Source of the DNA: Fibrobacter sp.
Lineage (GTDB): Bacteria > Fibrobacterota > Fibrobacteria > Fibrobacterales > Fibrobacteraceae
Length of the DNA: 64,000 nucleotides
NCBI GenBank assembly: GCA_024399015.1
Contig: JAKSIC010000012.1
Coordinates: forward strand, 1-64,000
Direction: 5' to 3'
Part shown: positions 1-10,800 of the stretch, in pieces
Layout: every line of letters begins with the position of its first letter
Position numbering within the stretch: the stretch's first letter is position 1
Made by a program: the position numbers and the translations under genes
The notes under the pieces: generated by a model
Databases searched by the model: none
What the model was told of the DNA's origin: nothing
Seen by the model: only the letters and a program-made list of their open reading frames with translations

Positions 1-197
1 GAGAATCATCTAGCAAGGCTGCCTAAATGCTTCCACACATGTTGATGATGCCTCAAAATTTCAAACAACCTCTTTGATATTCTGTTTTAAATTTTTATCT
101 TGCCGCGCCGTATTGAAAACGAAAGTTTTTTTAGTTGGTTCCTAACCGATTGTTTTGGGGGTTAGGCTCTTAATTAAAAAATACTGGTGTTTCAAGT

Positions 198-235
198 ACC
201 ATAGTTTGCCTGTATAGGCGAATTATGGTTTTTTG
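198..235 (+). terminator. Rho-independent terminator upstream of the RHS block
   Basis: A 13-bp stem (left arm 198-210, right arm 217-229, two G-T pairs) closes a 6-nt loop and is followed by six T. It would end a transcript entering from the left edge. Positions 1-197 contain no gene I can support, only a short open tail to a stop at 43-45 and a weaker CCTAACC/GGTTAGG stem near 148-173. Confidence 0.6.
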
Positions 236-309
236 AGTTTGAAAAAAGAAACTGCATTGTAATGTGTGTTTGTGCATTGTCATGTAGGATTAACAAAATG
301 AGGCATGGT

Positions 310-3300
310 ATGCTGAAAAAAATAATCGGTTCTCTTTGTTTGTTTTCTTTGATTGCATTTGTGCAAGCTGGAGAAAATTCAAATGCATTTAACAAGTATA
401 TGTCTCCTGAGGGTGGCATAAATCCTATGTCAGGAACGGTTGCGTTACAGAAAAATATAGCCTCTATTGCAGTTGGTCAATTGTCTACGAACTTTGCAAT
501 TTCTTATTCGGGCAACGTTTTTAAAGATGCAAATACAAGAAATATCGAGATTTCTTCAGGGATCGTTGGTTTGGGTTGGTCTTTGGGCCGTACTCAAATT
601 GTTTGTGATTGTAAGGATAATGCGTTCTTAGATGATGATATTTATTATCTCATAACCGCTGATGGTAACAGATATAAAATTTTTGAAGAACAACAATGGC
701 GAAAGACTTTGAACAACAATTATAATGGAAACGCTGAGAAACATTGGGTCATTGAAGGCAATCCTTATTGGCATATAGAACGTGAAGTTGGTGTACACGT
801 TGATCCAAGTAACAAAGGAATTTCTTGGCAGTATGTGAAGGGATGGAAAATTACAGATACAGAAGGCATTGTTCATGTGTACGGCGATATTGATGATGTT
901 AATCCAATATATGCCCCTAAGCATAATGCTACAGAATACGACATTATGTGGATGTCTTATGATGACGGAAAACGTTTCGATCTTATGGAAATAGGTCTTG
1001 GTGGAGAAACGGTATTTTATCCTGTAGCATGGAATCTCTCTAAAGAAACCGATCTTGATGAAAATAATCTTACTTATAACTATGTTCAGATTGTAGAAAA
1101 TTTGAGTGGTACTTTTCGTGATGAAAAGGATAAGTTGTTTGCTTGGACATCAAGATCTCAGTATACGAAAGAATCATATTTGAGCGAGGTTGTTGCTTCT
1201 GATGGTGGCAAGCTTACATTTACGTATGAGGATAAGGGTGTTGGAGAATTTGAAGGTGAATATCAGGATATTCTTGGTGAAGAATATGAAGAAGATAATG
1301 GTGTGGACATGTTTAAGGAGAAGATTGTCCGTAAATATTTGTCCCAGGTTGAGGTGTTTGCCCCAGGAAAAGAGGCGAATAGTAAAAAGAATGTAGGTAA
1401 AGTAACCTTTTGCTATTCATCGCTGCAACCAAAAACTCCACTTGTAAAACGGTTGTTGTCGTCTATTAGATTCTTTAACAAGGATCAAAAAGAAGTCGAT
1501 TTTGAAAATTACGAATACTATACTGATGTAGACAAAGCTAAGACTTTTGAACATCAAAAAAATGCATACCCTTTAGGGGCTTTGCATAGTATTAAGGGCA
1601 AATCCTGTGGATGGGTTGAATATACCTATTGGTATGAGTCTATGGGAAATGATCATGTAGAGGAATTGCCTTTGAAAAAAATTTTTGGTCAAGGATATCT
1701 TGAAGATGGAACTCCCTATCTGGTTGGAAAAACCTCCGAAGATGTTCTTCAGGTCTATACTCGTCAACTGGGAAAATGGGTATTTTCTAATAAAATAGAC
1801 GTTAAGGGTATTGAAGAAGTTGATTTTGGTGATGCTGGATGGTTCCTTGCTAAGGAAAAAGATGATGATAAAAAAGAATCGTCAGCATACATTTGTCAAT
1901 GGGACGGGATTATATGGGTCAATGTTGCTGACACGCAAAATAAGATGCATTTTGATACCCCTTTTGATTTTGATAACCAGAAAGTTCGTAAACTTGTTGC
2001 CGGTCCGGATTATGTTTTGGCTTATACACTTGATGATGAAAAAGGGTGGGGATGGAATGATGGCTATTTGGAGATTGAACTTGTTTGGACTAAATGGGCA
2101 GGAAAAACAAATCAACTGATTAAGTTGGATGGTGTAGATGATAATGATGGAAGTGGCTTTGTCATTCAGCCAGCGAAGAATCGTATTCTAGTTGCTTATC
2201 AGGATGGCAGTTCTACTTGTACGGGAAATTGTTTGGGGTATAAGGTCTATAATCTTCTTGATGGCGTTCCTCAACTTGTTCATGACTTTGGTGGTGGCTA
2301 TGATTCCGAAAATAGTATTGTGTTGAATGGCTCTAGCTTGATAGATGCTGGTGAAGGTACTTCCTTCTATAATAAATCAAGAGTACAATTGTTCGGTTGG
2401 AATGGCTCCAAATATGTTCGCCAACTTCGTTATCCGTTTAGTAATTCAGATCCAGCAGATGTTGCTGCTGTTGGAGATGATTATTACATTGTTCGCTATG
2501 GCGATAGACGATTTATTCGAATTTTTGAATTTGATGGCGAATCCTGGAATCCGGAAGCGTATTTTGAAAAATTGTTAACATCCTGGAGCCTTAATAGCAA
2601 ATATTATTGGGCTGGTGTTGGTGGTAATGACTTTATTGTTACCGCAAGAGCTTATCAGAAGGCATGGTATAAAACCATGCATCGAGAATCTCGTGTTAAA
2701 GTGATTCATAAAAAGGAAGGCTTTTGGAAACCAGTCTCTTTTGAAGATGTCTTGGGTAATTCTGATCAGAGATCCTTTATTGTTGGAAACGACTGGTTCT
2801 TAGAAAATAGAAAAAGCAAGTTTGCTTGGATTTGGGATGGACAGTCTTGGGTAAAAGAAGACTTTTCTGATGATTTAAAAGGATACGAGGCTGATGACAT
2901 ATACTCTCTTGGCGGAGATGCGTTTGCTGCATCCAAAGATGGAAAAACAAAAATTTTCTATAAGATAAACAATTCTTTTAAAAAGGCAGTTGGAACTTAT
3001 TTTGTTCGTGAAAAGAAAATTTTAGAACCTGTTACTGATCAAACAATCCTCTATAAGTATTCTTTCCTTTCTAGTGAAAATCATGAATCAGGTATTGCAT
3101 ATGATGCAATGTCTAACACTCCTTTGATGAAGGTCATGAAAGTCGAAATGCCTAATGGAGCTGGTATTCATGAACGTTATTTGTGTACACCGCCAAATAA
3201 TGGCGTTGATGAAAATGTTGCTGTGGGCTATGTGTGTAAAGAAATTATGAGGGGTAAACAAGGCTCTGGAATTATTTCTGAAACGAGAACGATTTATATT

Positions 3301-6300
3301 CGTGATCGAAAGATTGCTGATCTTTATCCAGTTTATGTTGATAAACCTTCTAAGACAATCCAAATTTCTCGAGGTGTCAAAACAGTTACTGAAAATACGT
3401 ATTCACCCACGAATGGAATGATTCAAAATATTTCTAAGAAAATAGGTGATAGAAAAACAGAGGAGTTATTTACATATGTAAATGATTTAATGTCAGTCGG
3501 AAATGAAAATGAAATTGTCAAATCACTAAAAAAACAAAATAGAATCAATATTTTGGCTGGTAGTTATTCTTGTATTCCAGACTGTCAGAATGGAATGGTT
3601 GTTGCTGCATCAGCAAACGGTCTTGAAAAAGTAGGTAAAAATTATGTTTCTACAACATCTTGGAAATATTCTCCCAAGACAAAAGACTCCAAATCGACCG
3701 TTGATAGCCACATAAAAAATATATTCTTTAATGATCCTAACTTTAAAAGTGACAATTGGGAACTTCAATCACATAATTCTAGGTATGAACATAAACAGGT
3801 TGTTGAAACTGAGGAAGGCCCGAGAAAAATAAAGATTACGTCTTTCCTGGAAAACAAAGAAAACGGAAAAATGCTTGGAAATGCCGCAAATTGCGGCTTT
3901 GATGAGGGCTTGATGCTTTCTGGTGAGAGTTGCGATATTGCTAATTGGAAGAATTGTTTGTTTGGAGAAGTCTTTGTCGGTTATGCAGTGGATTTGAAGA
4001 CGGATTCCAAATTGTCTGATTATGGTAGGTTCTCAAATAAGGCAATAAAATTAAATAGCCAAATTGCTTTGACGGGTACGTTAGATGCACCTAGGAAAGA
4101 AAAGTATCGATTCTCAACTTGGGTTCAAACTACTGCAAATGATGTTGATCTTAAAGTTTCTGTTGATGGTAAAAATTTTGCTTGGAATCTTAAGTCCAAA
4201 AATATTGATAAAGTGGGCAAGTGGCGTTACATTGAAGAAATTTTTGACATGACAGGAATAGCCAAAACAGAGATTGTTTTGACTACAAATTCAACGTCTT
4301 CTGTTTACTTGCAGGATATTCGTTTACTCCCGTTGAAGGCCACGTCTACAGCGTCGTTCTGGAATGAAGAATGGGATAAAATACAGGCAACCGTAAACAC
4401 TCGAGGAATTGGTTCCTATGTAAAATTTGACAACATGGGACGAGAAGTTGAAACATATTCTGAAACCGCGGAAAGAGATGTTTATCTTGCGTCAAGAAAA
4501 ACGTTGGTAGATGGGAATTGCTCCTTGTACCCAGATGGTTCCGATGTCTTGAAATCTCTTAAATTGAATGGGGAACTTGTTGATGTTCCTACAGGTGCTG
4601 ACTTGTCTAAAACAATCACTTTGACTGATGTTGATTTTTCTGTTGAATTTGAAACGTTGGGACAAAATGACAATGTAAAATATAGTCTCGTTCCGGAAAA
4701 TACGTCTGATGTTTGGGAATCACCAGCATGCTGCGCAAAACTGACTCACCCAGTTGCGTCTTTTACCGAATACCAATCGTGGACTCTTAAGATTGATGTT
4801 GAACCCTTTGATTCAAACGTGTATAAGTTTGTCATTAAGAAAAAAGAAAGTGATTGGGTTGAATACGGCAATATGCTTGGCTTTGCTAAGGGAAAAATGC
4901 CAAAATACCAAAATGCTTTTGACTCTTCTAAAGTCATATACAAAGATAATAAACGATATTTATTTGATGCTACATATGATGGCAATAATTGGAAAGCTGG
5001 TGAGGATGCTCTATTCTCTGAAGCTGTATCAGCATTCTATCCTGCTCATGGACTTGGACTTTCTTATCTAGCATATATTCCCGAAGATGAAAATAATGGT
5101 TACAGACATCCAAATGTATTCAATAAGTCTGGATTAAAATGGGATCCTTATAATTTCTCAGAAAATGATGTTATAAGTGAAAATGTGAAAATTATTGAAA
5201 ACGAAGAAAAAAATGCTGTGATTTTGTATGATCGAGACCCCTATATTCATGTCAAGACTGATGAAAATGGCGTTCCTCTACTAAACAAATATAATCTTCC
5301 GATTTATGAGGGTAATGTTTTGTGTGCGAAGGTATGGGACCCGTCAAAGAATGATTTTGTTGATTTAGGTTCTACACCTATTTATAGTGGATATAAAACA
5401 AGTGTTGATGTTGCAAATAAAACAGTAAATGTTACTCTTGGTAGCACAAAGGAGTATCATGGATGTGTTGTTGAAGATGGTGAAGTTTTCGCATCTGACA
5501 TTGTTTTGGGTCCAAATAACAAGTTGTATGTCGCTTATCTTGGAAATTCTAAAATGCTGAGCAACGATGATTTAGGCTTGCTGGCAGTAAGCGTGGAAAA
5601 TGAACAGATTGCAGCCGCAGAATCTGTACCATTTGTTTATTTGAAACAACTGTATGAACCCACTGAAAATCCGAGCGGTAAGCAAATTTGGGCTGGTGTT
5701 AGCCAGAAAGACGGAACCCCTGTTAGCTATGGTGATGTACTGTCTTGGAGTGATGACATTTATGATGCTATAGATAATGTTAAGCGAATTAAATTGGCTA
5801 CGGATGGTAAAGATTTATATCTTGCAGTTATGTATGAAGTCGATTTCTCTGTAGAAGATACTGATAATGCTGTGTATACGGTTTTGACTGTATTTAAAGG
5901 TGAAATTAAGACGAACCACAATGTAAATGGCCAGGTGTATGATCGTTACTTTAGGTGGAATGCTATAAGGGATAATAGTATTAAAACAATTTATCGAGCC
6001 AAAACAATCCAAGAAGAACAAGGTATTGTCGCTTATTTGAATGATAGTGATGACTTTGATTTTGAAGTTCGCGTGGACAAAACTTCAAACACGACGGTTC
6101 CCTACATAATGTTTAGAAATCATGAGAATAATGATAAAATATCTGTAATTTCTTATAGAAATAATCGTTGGCTTTCTGTGGGAAATCCAGTATTTGCAAA
6201 ACCGCAAATGTATGTTGCAAGTGCTGATTTGGGCGTGAATGATAAGGGAAATCCTTTTGTGATTTTCCATGCAGATAATGCTGCTCAGAAAAATAAGATC

Positions 6301-7812
6301 GTTGGAATGCATTACAATCCCAAAAACGCTCCGGATTTAACACTGTCTTCGATTGAAACAAATGATGCCGGCTTCAATACTTCTTGTGCGTTTAGACAGT
6401 ATATCTTGAATTACGAATCTAAGGTGGAAAATCAGGATGCATTTACGCTTAAGGTGACCCCCAGAACGCCTTCGGATCTTAAGGAAATTTTATTCCTTAA
6501 CAATACAACAGGTTCTGTGCAGTCTTTAAAACAGTATGATAGTTATGTTTCTGTTCCTGTTGCTGAAGATTGGAATGATATCGAAGTTCGGTTGGTTGGT
6601 TATGATGACAGCTTCCTTTCTTACAACTTCCGTTTATTTAAGGAAGTCGCGAAAAATCCGATGAATTGCATCGTAAGTACAATGGCGTCTGGGTGTCCCA
6701 AGTTTACTGACGATAAAACAATTGAATTAGATATCGTTCCGACGATTATGGAATCTGGTATAAATGAAATTGTTGTAGACATTCATTTTGAAACAGGGTG
6801 GATTTTCATCCTTGATGGTGTTGAATATGTTGTGCCGGGAACAATTGAACTTAACCTTGATGAACTTCCGAAGAACGCAAAACTTGTTAGTGAAAATGGC
6901 GAGGAATATGAAGTTGTTATTAAGAATGGAACTGCGGTAAATCCCAATGTTGATCCTACAGATTTACCATGGTATATTTCTCCGGATGAAGAATCTAAAG
7001 GTGATGGAGATAATGGTGGTGATTCTGATGAAGGTAGTGAAGACGAAGATTCCGGTAACGGAAATAATGATGGCTCTTTGAATACAGATATTTCTGACAA
7101 TGTACCGGATATTTTCCGTTCTATTACGAAGGCCAAAATTTATACGACAGGAAATGTTACTTTGGCAGATCGTGTAACTGTTTATGGCGATGTTTTTGCC
7201 GGTAACAATGTGAATGTTGGTGTTGCTACTCTCAATGGAAAAAGTATTTATGCGGGTAATTCGCTTGTATTAAGAAATAGAGCTGATGTAAATGACGTTT
7301 ATTACGTGAACTTCCTTGAGGTTCAAGATGGTGCGTCTTATAAGTCTGCTACAAAACTTAATTCAATGCGAATTCCAGTAATTCCGACAATCGGTGTTTA
7401 TTATGGAATAACGGATGTCGTTATTGATGCTCGTCAAAATAAGAATATTTCTAGCGGAAGTTACAAGGATTTTGTTGCTAGAGACGAAACGACAATTCAT
7501 TTTGGTGCTGGTGATTATTATTTCAAATCATTCTACACCGATTCCCGAGTGACAATGGAATTTGAACCGGGTACAAGAATTTGGATTGCTGAAAATGTTA
7601 GAATAGGAAATTATAACAAATTGCAACAAGCTAGTCGTTATGGAGACTTCTTTATCTACGTAGGTCAAGATGTATCTGTAGAAACCAATGTGCAAATGGA
7701 TGCAGTTGTCGTTGCACCACATGCGGATGTTCGTCTTTCCTCAGGAAGCCATATTCGCGGTTATGTTTATGCACAGTCGCTTGATGTTCAACCGGATTGT
7801 ATTGTTGAATAG
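310..7812 (+). CDS. Giant exported SpvB/TcB-like RHS-associated protein
   Basis: 2500 aa from ATG 310, which has GAGG six bases upstream; ATG 298 is an alternative 4 codons earlier. A Sec signal peptide (MLKK, hydrophobic core, cleavage near VQA-GE) is followed by a segment ending in GLGWSLG (about residue 88), typical of the N-terminus of RHS/SpvB-type proteins. Motifs of the type hxWDGxxW recur at about residues 530, 696, 740 and 841 and suggest beta-propeller blades. The middle has jelly-roll-like stretches (about 1220-1340). An acidic Asp/Glu/Gly/Asn linker (about 2226-2260) leads to a C-terminal module rich in short beta repeats with G-N-V spacing (about 2270-2500) that looks like a beta-helix. 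The RHS gene starts 13 bp downstream, so the two are probably co-transcribed. By analogy with TcB of ABC toxins it could form part of a cage with the next protein; that role is inferred. Base composition is more AT-rich than the rest of the window. Confidence 0.7.
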   Translation: MLKKIIGSLCLFSLIAFVQAGENSNAFNKYMSPEGGINPMSGTVALQKNIASIAVGQLSTNFAISYSGNVFKDANTRNIEISSGIVGLGWSLGRTQIVCDCKDNAFLDDDIYYLITADGNRYKIFEEQQWRKTLNNNYNGNAEKHWVIEGNPYWHIEREVGVHVDPSNKGISWQYVKGWKITDTEGIVHVYGDIDDVNPIYAPKHNATEYDIMWMSYDDGKRFDLMEIGLGGETVFYPVAWNLSKETDLDENNLTYNYVQIVENLSGTFRDEKDKLFAWTSRSQYTKESYLSEVVASDGGKLTFTYEDKGVGEFEGEYQDILGEEYEEDNGVDMFKEKIVRKYLSQVEVFAPGKEANSKKNVGKVTFCYSSLQPKTPLVKRLLSSIRFFNKDQKEVDFENYEYYTDVDKAKTFEHQKNAYPLGALHSIKGKSCGWVEYTYWYESMGNDHVEELPLKKIFGQGYLEDGTPYLVGKTSEDVLQVYTRQLGKWVFSNKIDVKGIEEVDFGDAGWFLAKEKDDDKKESSAYICQWDGIIWVNVADTQNKMHFDTPFDFDNQKVRKLVAGPDYVLAYTLDDEKGWGWNDGYLEIELVWTKWAGKTNQLIKLDGVDDNDGSGFVIQPAKNRILVAYQDGSSTCTGNCLGYKVYNLLDGVPQLVHDFGGGYDSENSIVLNGSSLIDAGEGTSFYNKSRVQLFGWNGSKYVRQLRYPFSNSDPADVAAVGDDYYIVRYGDRRFIRIFEFDGESWNPEAYFEKLLTSWSLNSKYYWAGVGGNDFIVTARAYQKAWYKTMHRESRVKVIHKKEGFWKPVSFEDVLGNSDQRSFIVGNDWFLENRKSKFAWIWDGQSWVKEDFSDDLKGYEADDIYSLGGDAFAASKDGKTKIFYKINNSFKKAVGTYFVREKKILEPVTDQTILYKYSFLSSENHESGIAYDAMSNTPLMKVMKVEMPNGAGIHERYLCTPPNNGVDENVAVGYVCKEIMRGKQGSGIISETRTIYIRDRKIADLYPVYVDKPSKTIQISRGVKTVTENTYSPTNGMIQNISKKIGDRKTEELFTYVNDLMSVGNENEIVKSLKKQNRINILAGSYSCIPDCQNGMVVAASANGLEKVGKNYVSTTSWKYSPKTKDSKSTVDSHIKNIFFNDPNFKSDNWELQSHNSRYEHKQVVETEEGPRKIKITSFLENKENGKMLGNAANCGFDEGLMLSGESCDIANWKNCLFGEVFVGYAVDLKTDSKLSDYGRFSNKAIKLNSQIALTGTLDAPRKEKYRFSTWVQTTANDVDLKVSVDGKNFAWNLKSKNIDKVGKWRYIEEIFDMTGIAKTEIVLTTNSTSSVYLQDIRLLPLKATSTASFWNEEWDKIQATVNTRGIGSYVKFDNMGREVETYSETAERDVYLASRKTLVDGNCSLYPDGSDVLKSLKLNGELVDVPTGADLSKTITLTDVDFSVEFETLGQNDNVKYSLVPENTSDVWESPACCAKLTHPVASFTEYQSWTLKIDVEPFDSNVYKFVIKKKESDWVEYGNMLGFAKGKMPKYQNAFDSSKVIYKDNKRYLFDATYDGNNWKAGEDALFSEAVSAFYPAHGLGLSYLAYIPEDENNGYRHPNVFNKSGLKWDPYNFSENDVISENVKIIENEEKNAVILYDRDPYIHVKTDENGVPLLNKYNLPIYEGNVLCAKVWDPSKNDFVDLGSTPIYSGYKTSVDVANKTVNVTLGSTKEYHGCVVEDGEVFASDIVLGPNNKLYVAYLGNSKMLSNDDLGLLAVSVENEQIAAAESVPFVYLKQLYEPTENPSGKQIWAGVSQKDGTPVSYGDVLSWSDDIYDAIDNVKRIKLATDGKDLYLAVMYEVDFSVEDTDNAVYTVLTVFKGEIKTNHNVNGQVYDRYFRWNAIRDNSIKTIYRAKTIQEEQGIVAYLNDSDDFDFEVRVDKTSNTTVPYIMFRNHENNDKISVISYRNNRWLSVGNPVFAKPQMYVASADLGVNDKGNPFVIFHADNAAQKNKIVGMHYNPKNAPDLTLSSIETNDAGFNTSCAFRQYILNYESKVENQDAFTLKVTPRTPSDLKEILFLNNTTGSVQSLKQYDSYVSVPVAEDWNDIEVRLVGYDDSFLSYNFRLFKEVAKNPMNCIVSTMASGCPKFTDDKTIELDIVPTIMESGINEIVVDIHFETGWIFILDGVEYVVPGTIELNLDELPKNAKLVSENGEEYEVVIKNGTAVNPNVDPTDLPWYISPDEESKGDGDNGGDSDEGSEDEDSGNGNNDGSLNTDISDNVPDIFRSITKAKIYTTGNVTLADRVTVYGDVFAGNNVNVGVATLNGKSIYAGNSLVLRNRADVNDVYYVNFLEVQDGASYKSATKLNSMRIPVIPTIGVYYGITDVVIDARQNKNISSGSYKDFVARDETTIHFGAGDYYFKSFYTDSRVTMEFEPGTRIWIAENVRIGNYNKLQQASRYGDFFIYVGQDVSVETNVQMDAVVVAPHADVRLSSGSHIRGYVYAQSLDVQPDCIVE

Positions 7813-7825
7813 GATGGGGGTAATT

Positions 7826-10800
7826 ATGTATAAGAGTGTAAAGATTATTGTTGTTGCCTTGGTCTTTTGTTTGACTTCTGTATTTGCTGCTCCTAATGGT
7901 GAATTGGAAGGTAATCAAAGGGGACCTATTAGTAACGAAAAACCGTATAATTTCGGCATTCCAGGTTATGCAAATATTTACATAAAAAAGTATAGTTTGG
8001 ATGTAATGCCGGCTGATGATGAACGTCTCTACATTGAATTTGAACATGAATTTAAATATGGAGGTCAAACATATAATGGTGTTACAATATACGGAAATAG
8101 GAGAATTTTTCTAGGCGATCATCGATTAACTAATTCTTCGTCTCTAGAAGGTGATGGTGTTTATCCGTATGTTAAGCCTATAGATAATAACATCATTCCT
8201 AGTGTAGGAAACAGTCATATTGACGTTGCTTGGAGAAAATTTGACGATCATAATGATGTTTTTACTGTGATTGAGATTGGATCCTTCCAGGTGGCTGGTC
8301 AAACAGACCCTCTGCTATGTCAGGTGTCGTTCTATGAAGATGGTGAAATCCAAGTTCAGTATTGGAATAGAAGTCGTTCTGACGCGTATAAGAGTATGGG
8401 TTCGGGTTCCGTATATATGAAGGAGCGAGATTACATGCGGACTCCATATGTATATACCGGAGTTCAAAGAGTTACGTTATCAGATGCTGCTAACAATTCA
8501 ATTTATGCTAGCGGACCAATTGAAATTTTCAACAAGGGTAAATTGCGAGATGGTTGGATTGCAAAAGGCTTTAGCACCGATGAAGCACAATTCCAGATAA
8601 TTGACGATGAAATTGATGTCGATTTTGGATCGAAATCGCTTGGGTCTGGTGGTGTGATTGCTTATGATTTTGCTCGTGAAAATCCTGTTGTCGGAAGTTT
8701 TTATGGCCTAATGCTTAAGGTTTATTCAGTTAACTTTGGTGATGGAAATACATCAACAAGTCCAACACCAGTGCTTTTCTGGTATTTTCAAGAACACAAA
8801 TCTTTTAATAATAATGCTCACAACGCTAATTATCCGTATTTCCTAAATTCATCAGATTTTTCCTTCAGATATACAAGTGATGTCAATGAAAATAGCGTTT
8901 TTTATACTCCGGGAGATTATCCGCAACGTACTACTATTACCCCTGCCGCGTACAAGACAACCTGGGATGAATATTTAAAGACTTCAGGAGTTGATCCTGA
9001 TACGATTATTGCTCCTGCCATAAAAATGATGACGTGGGGTGGTGGAAAAAACAGGCGTATTCGCATTACATACGCTGCGTTCAAACCCCTACAGCCAAGA
9101 TCAATTCAGTTCTTTCCTCCTAAAGCTTATTCCATAAAATATGAGGGTAACGCGGGTTACATGACTGTAAATGGTCAGAAAGCACCTTTTTTTATGGTTG
9201 GTAACTCTAAGTTTGAGGCAGTCGTTCATTCTGGCCCTGGCTATATTCTGAAACAAGTTTTTGTTAATGGACATGAAGCATTTAACGCTGATAATCCAAA
9301 TTTGACACTTGAGGGCATATCCGTTGTTTACGACGTAAATCAGAAAACGGCTGTTGTAAAAGCAAATGCTGTTATATGCAACATGACTATTAAGGCTGTT
9401 TTTGAAGAATGCTCAGAACAAGAACGAAATTTGCCAAAAGTTGTTCCTTCTTATGTAAAGAAAGAAGTGTTCCTGGATCCTGCGGACAGAACGAAAATTT
9501 TAGAAACGTACTCCGTTAAGGATGGTTTTGGTCGTGTTGTTCAAACACAAGTTCCTATTAATACGGGTAAATTTAAGGTTACAGCATTGTATCTGGATGA
9601 GGCTGGTAATACCAAATATGCTCCATTACCGTATGTTTCTTCTAATAAGTATTCCTATGAATATGAAGATATGTTCTGCGAAAAATGTGTAGATAAGTCT
9701 AGAGATTATTACAATGGAGATACGCAAACGTCAAAGGAGAGGATCGACTCTTACAATCATCCTTATACGGAAACAGAGCATTACTATGGTTTGAACTCTG
9801 CGATTACAGTAAAACAAGCTGGTATGGGCGAGGCTAGTTTTGATTTGGGTGAAAAGTTTGCTCAGTCATGGAGAATTCCTTTGGCAACATCTAGTTCTAA
9901 GGAGTTTTTTACAAAATCTCAACTTGAAAATGCATTAACAGAAACAATCAATTCCAACGGCAATGAAATTGAGAATGTTTATAAAAATAAATTGGCAACT
10001 ATTTCTGGTAACGATTTTGATTTTGAACAAAATGAATTTGATTATCCCTATGTTTTGACGATTAATTTATCATTTGATGGAGTCTTTACTCAAAAGATTC
10101 ATGACGCAGCAGGAAATCTCTATGCAGCATGGATGACCCATGATGATGAAGTCCTTATAACTCGCAACGTATACGATCCTAAAACAACTTTGTTGCAGAA
10201 ATCCTACGTGGAAAATCACAATGGATTTGAAACTTCATATACGTACGATGAAGTTGGTCGAATCATTGCTTCTGTGTCTCCTGATCGAGGTCGGTCTGAG
10301 ACAAAATATGATTCAAAAAATAGGATTCGATTTACTCGAGATGCAAGGCAAATTGCGAAGGGCAAAGATTATTTTGACATTTTTGAATATGATGATGAGG
10401 ATAGACTTGTTCTTACGGGTGAAATTCGTGGAAATTGTGGTGATTGTTCTTTTGATGAGTCTGCTGATCAAAATCTGGAAAGTTATATTTATCCAACAAC
10501 TAGAACCATTTATGGTTTGCCTGATCCGGATTTGATGAAAAATTACGATAGCAAGCTTGATCCAAAAATTGTGGATGATATCACTTCAAGAATTGAAGGT
10601 GTTATGCCCTATGAAGCTGGTGCGATAGTGTCTTACAACCAGGATGGTAAGGTGAATACTATTAAATTCTCAAGCTACGATAATCTGGATCGAGTGAAAA
10701 ACAATTGGATTGTAAATTTGGTTGAAGACCAAGTTCCTGTTGTCGAATTTGATTATACATACAATTCTGCAGGTGATGTTGAATCTGAAATTATCAAAGA

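Noticed and set aside
1-45. C-terminal end of an upstream gene (14 codons to a stop at 43-45)
   Set aside because: Too short to support; no recognisable sequence.
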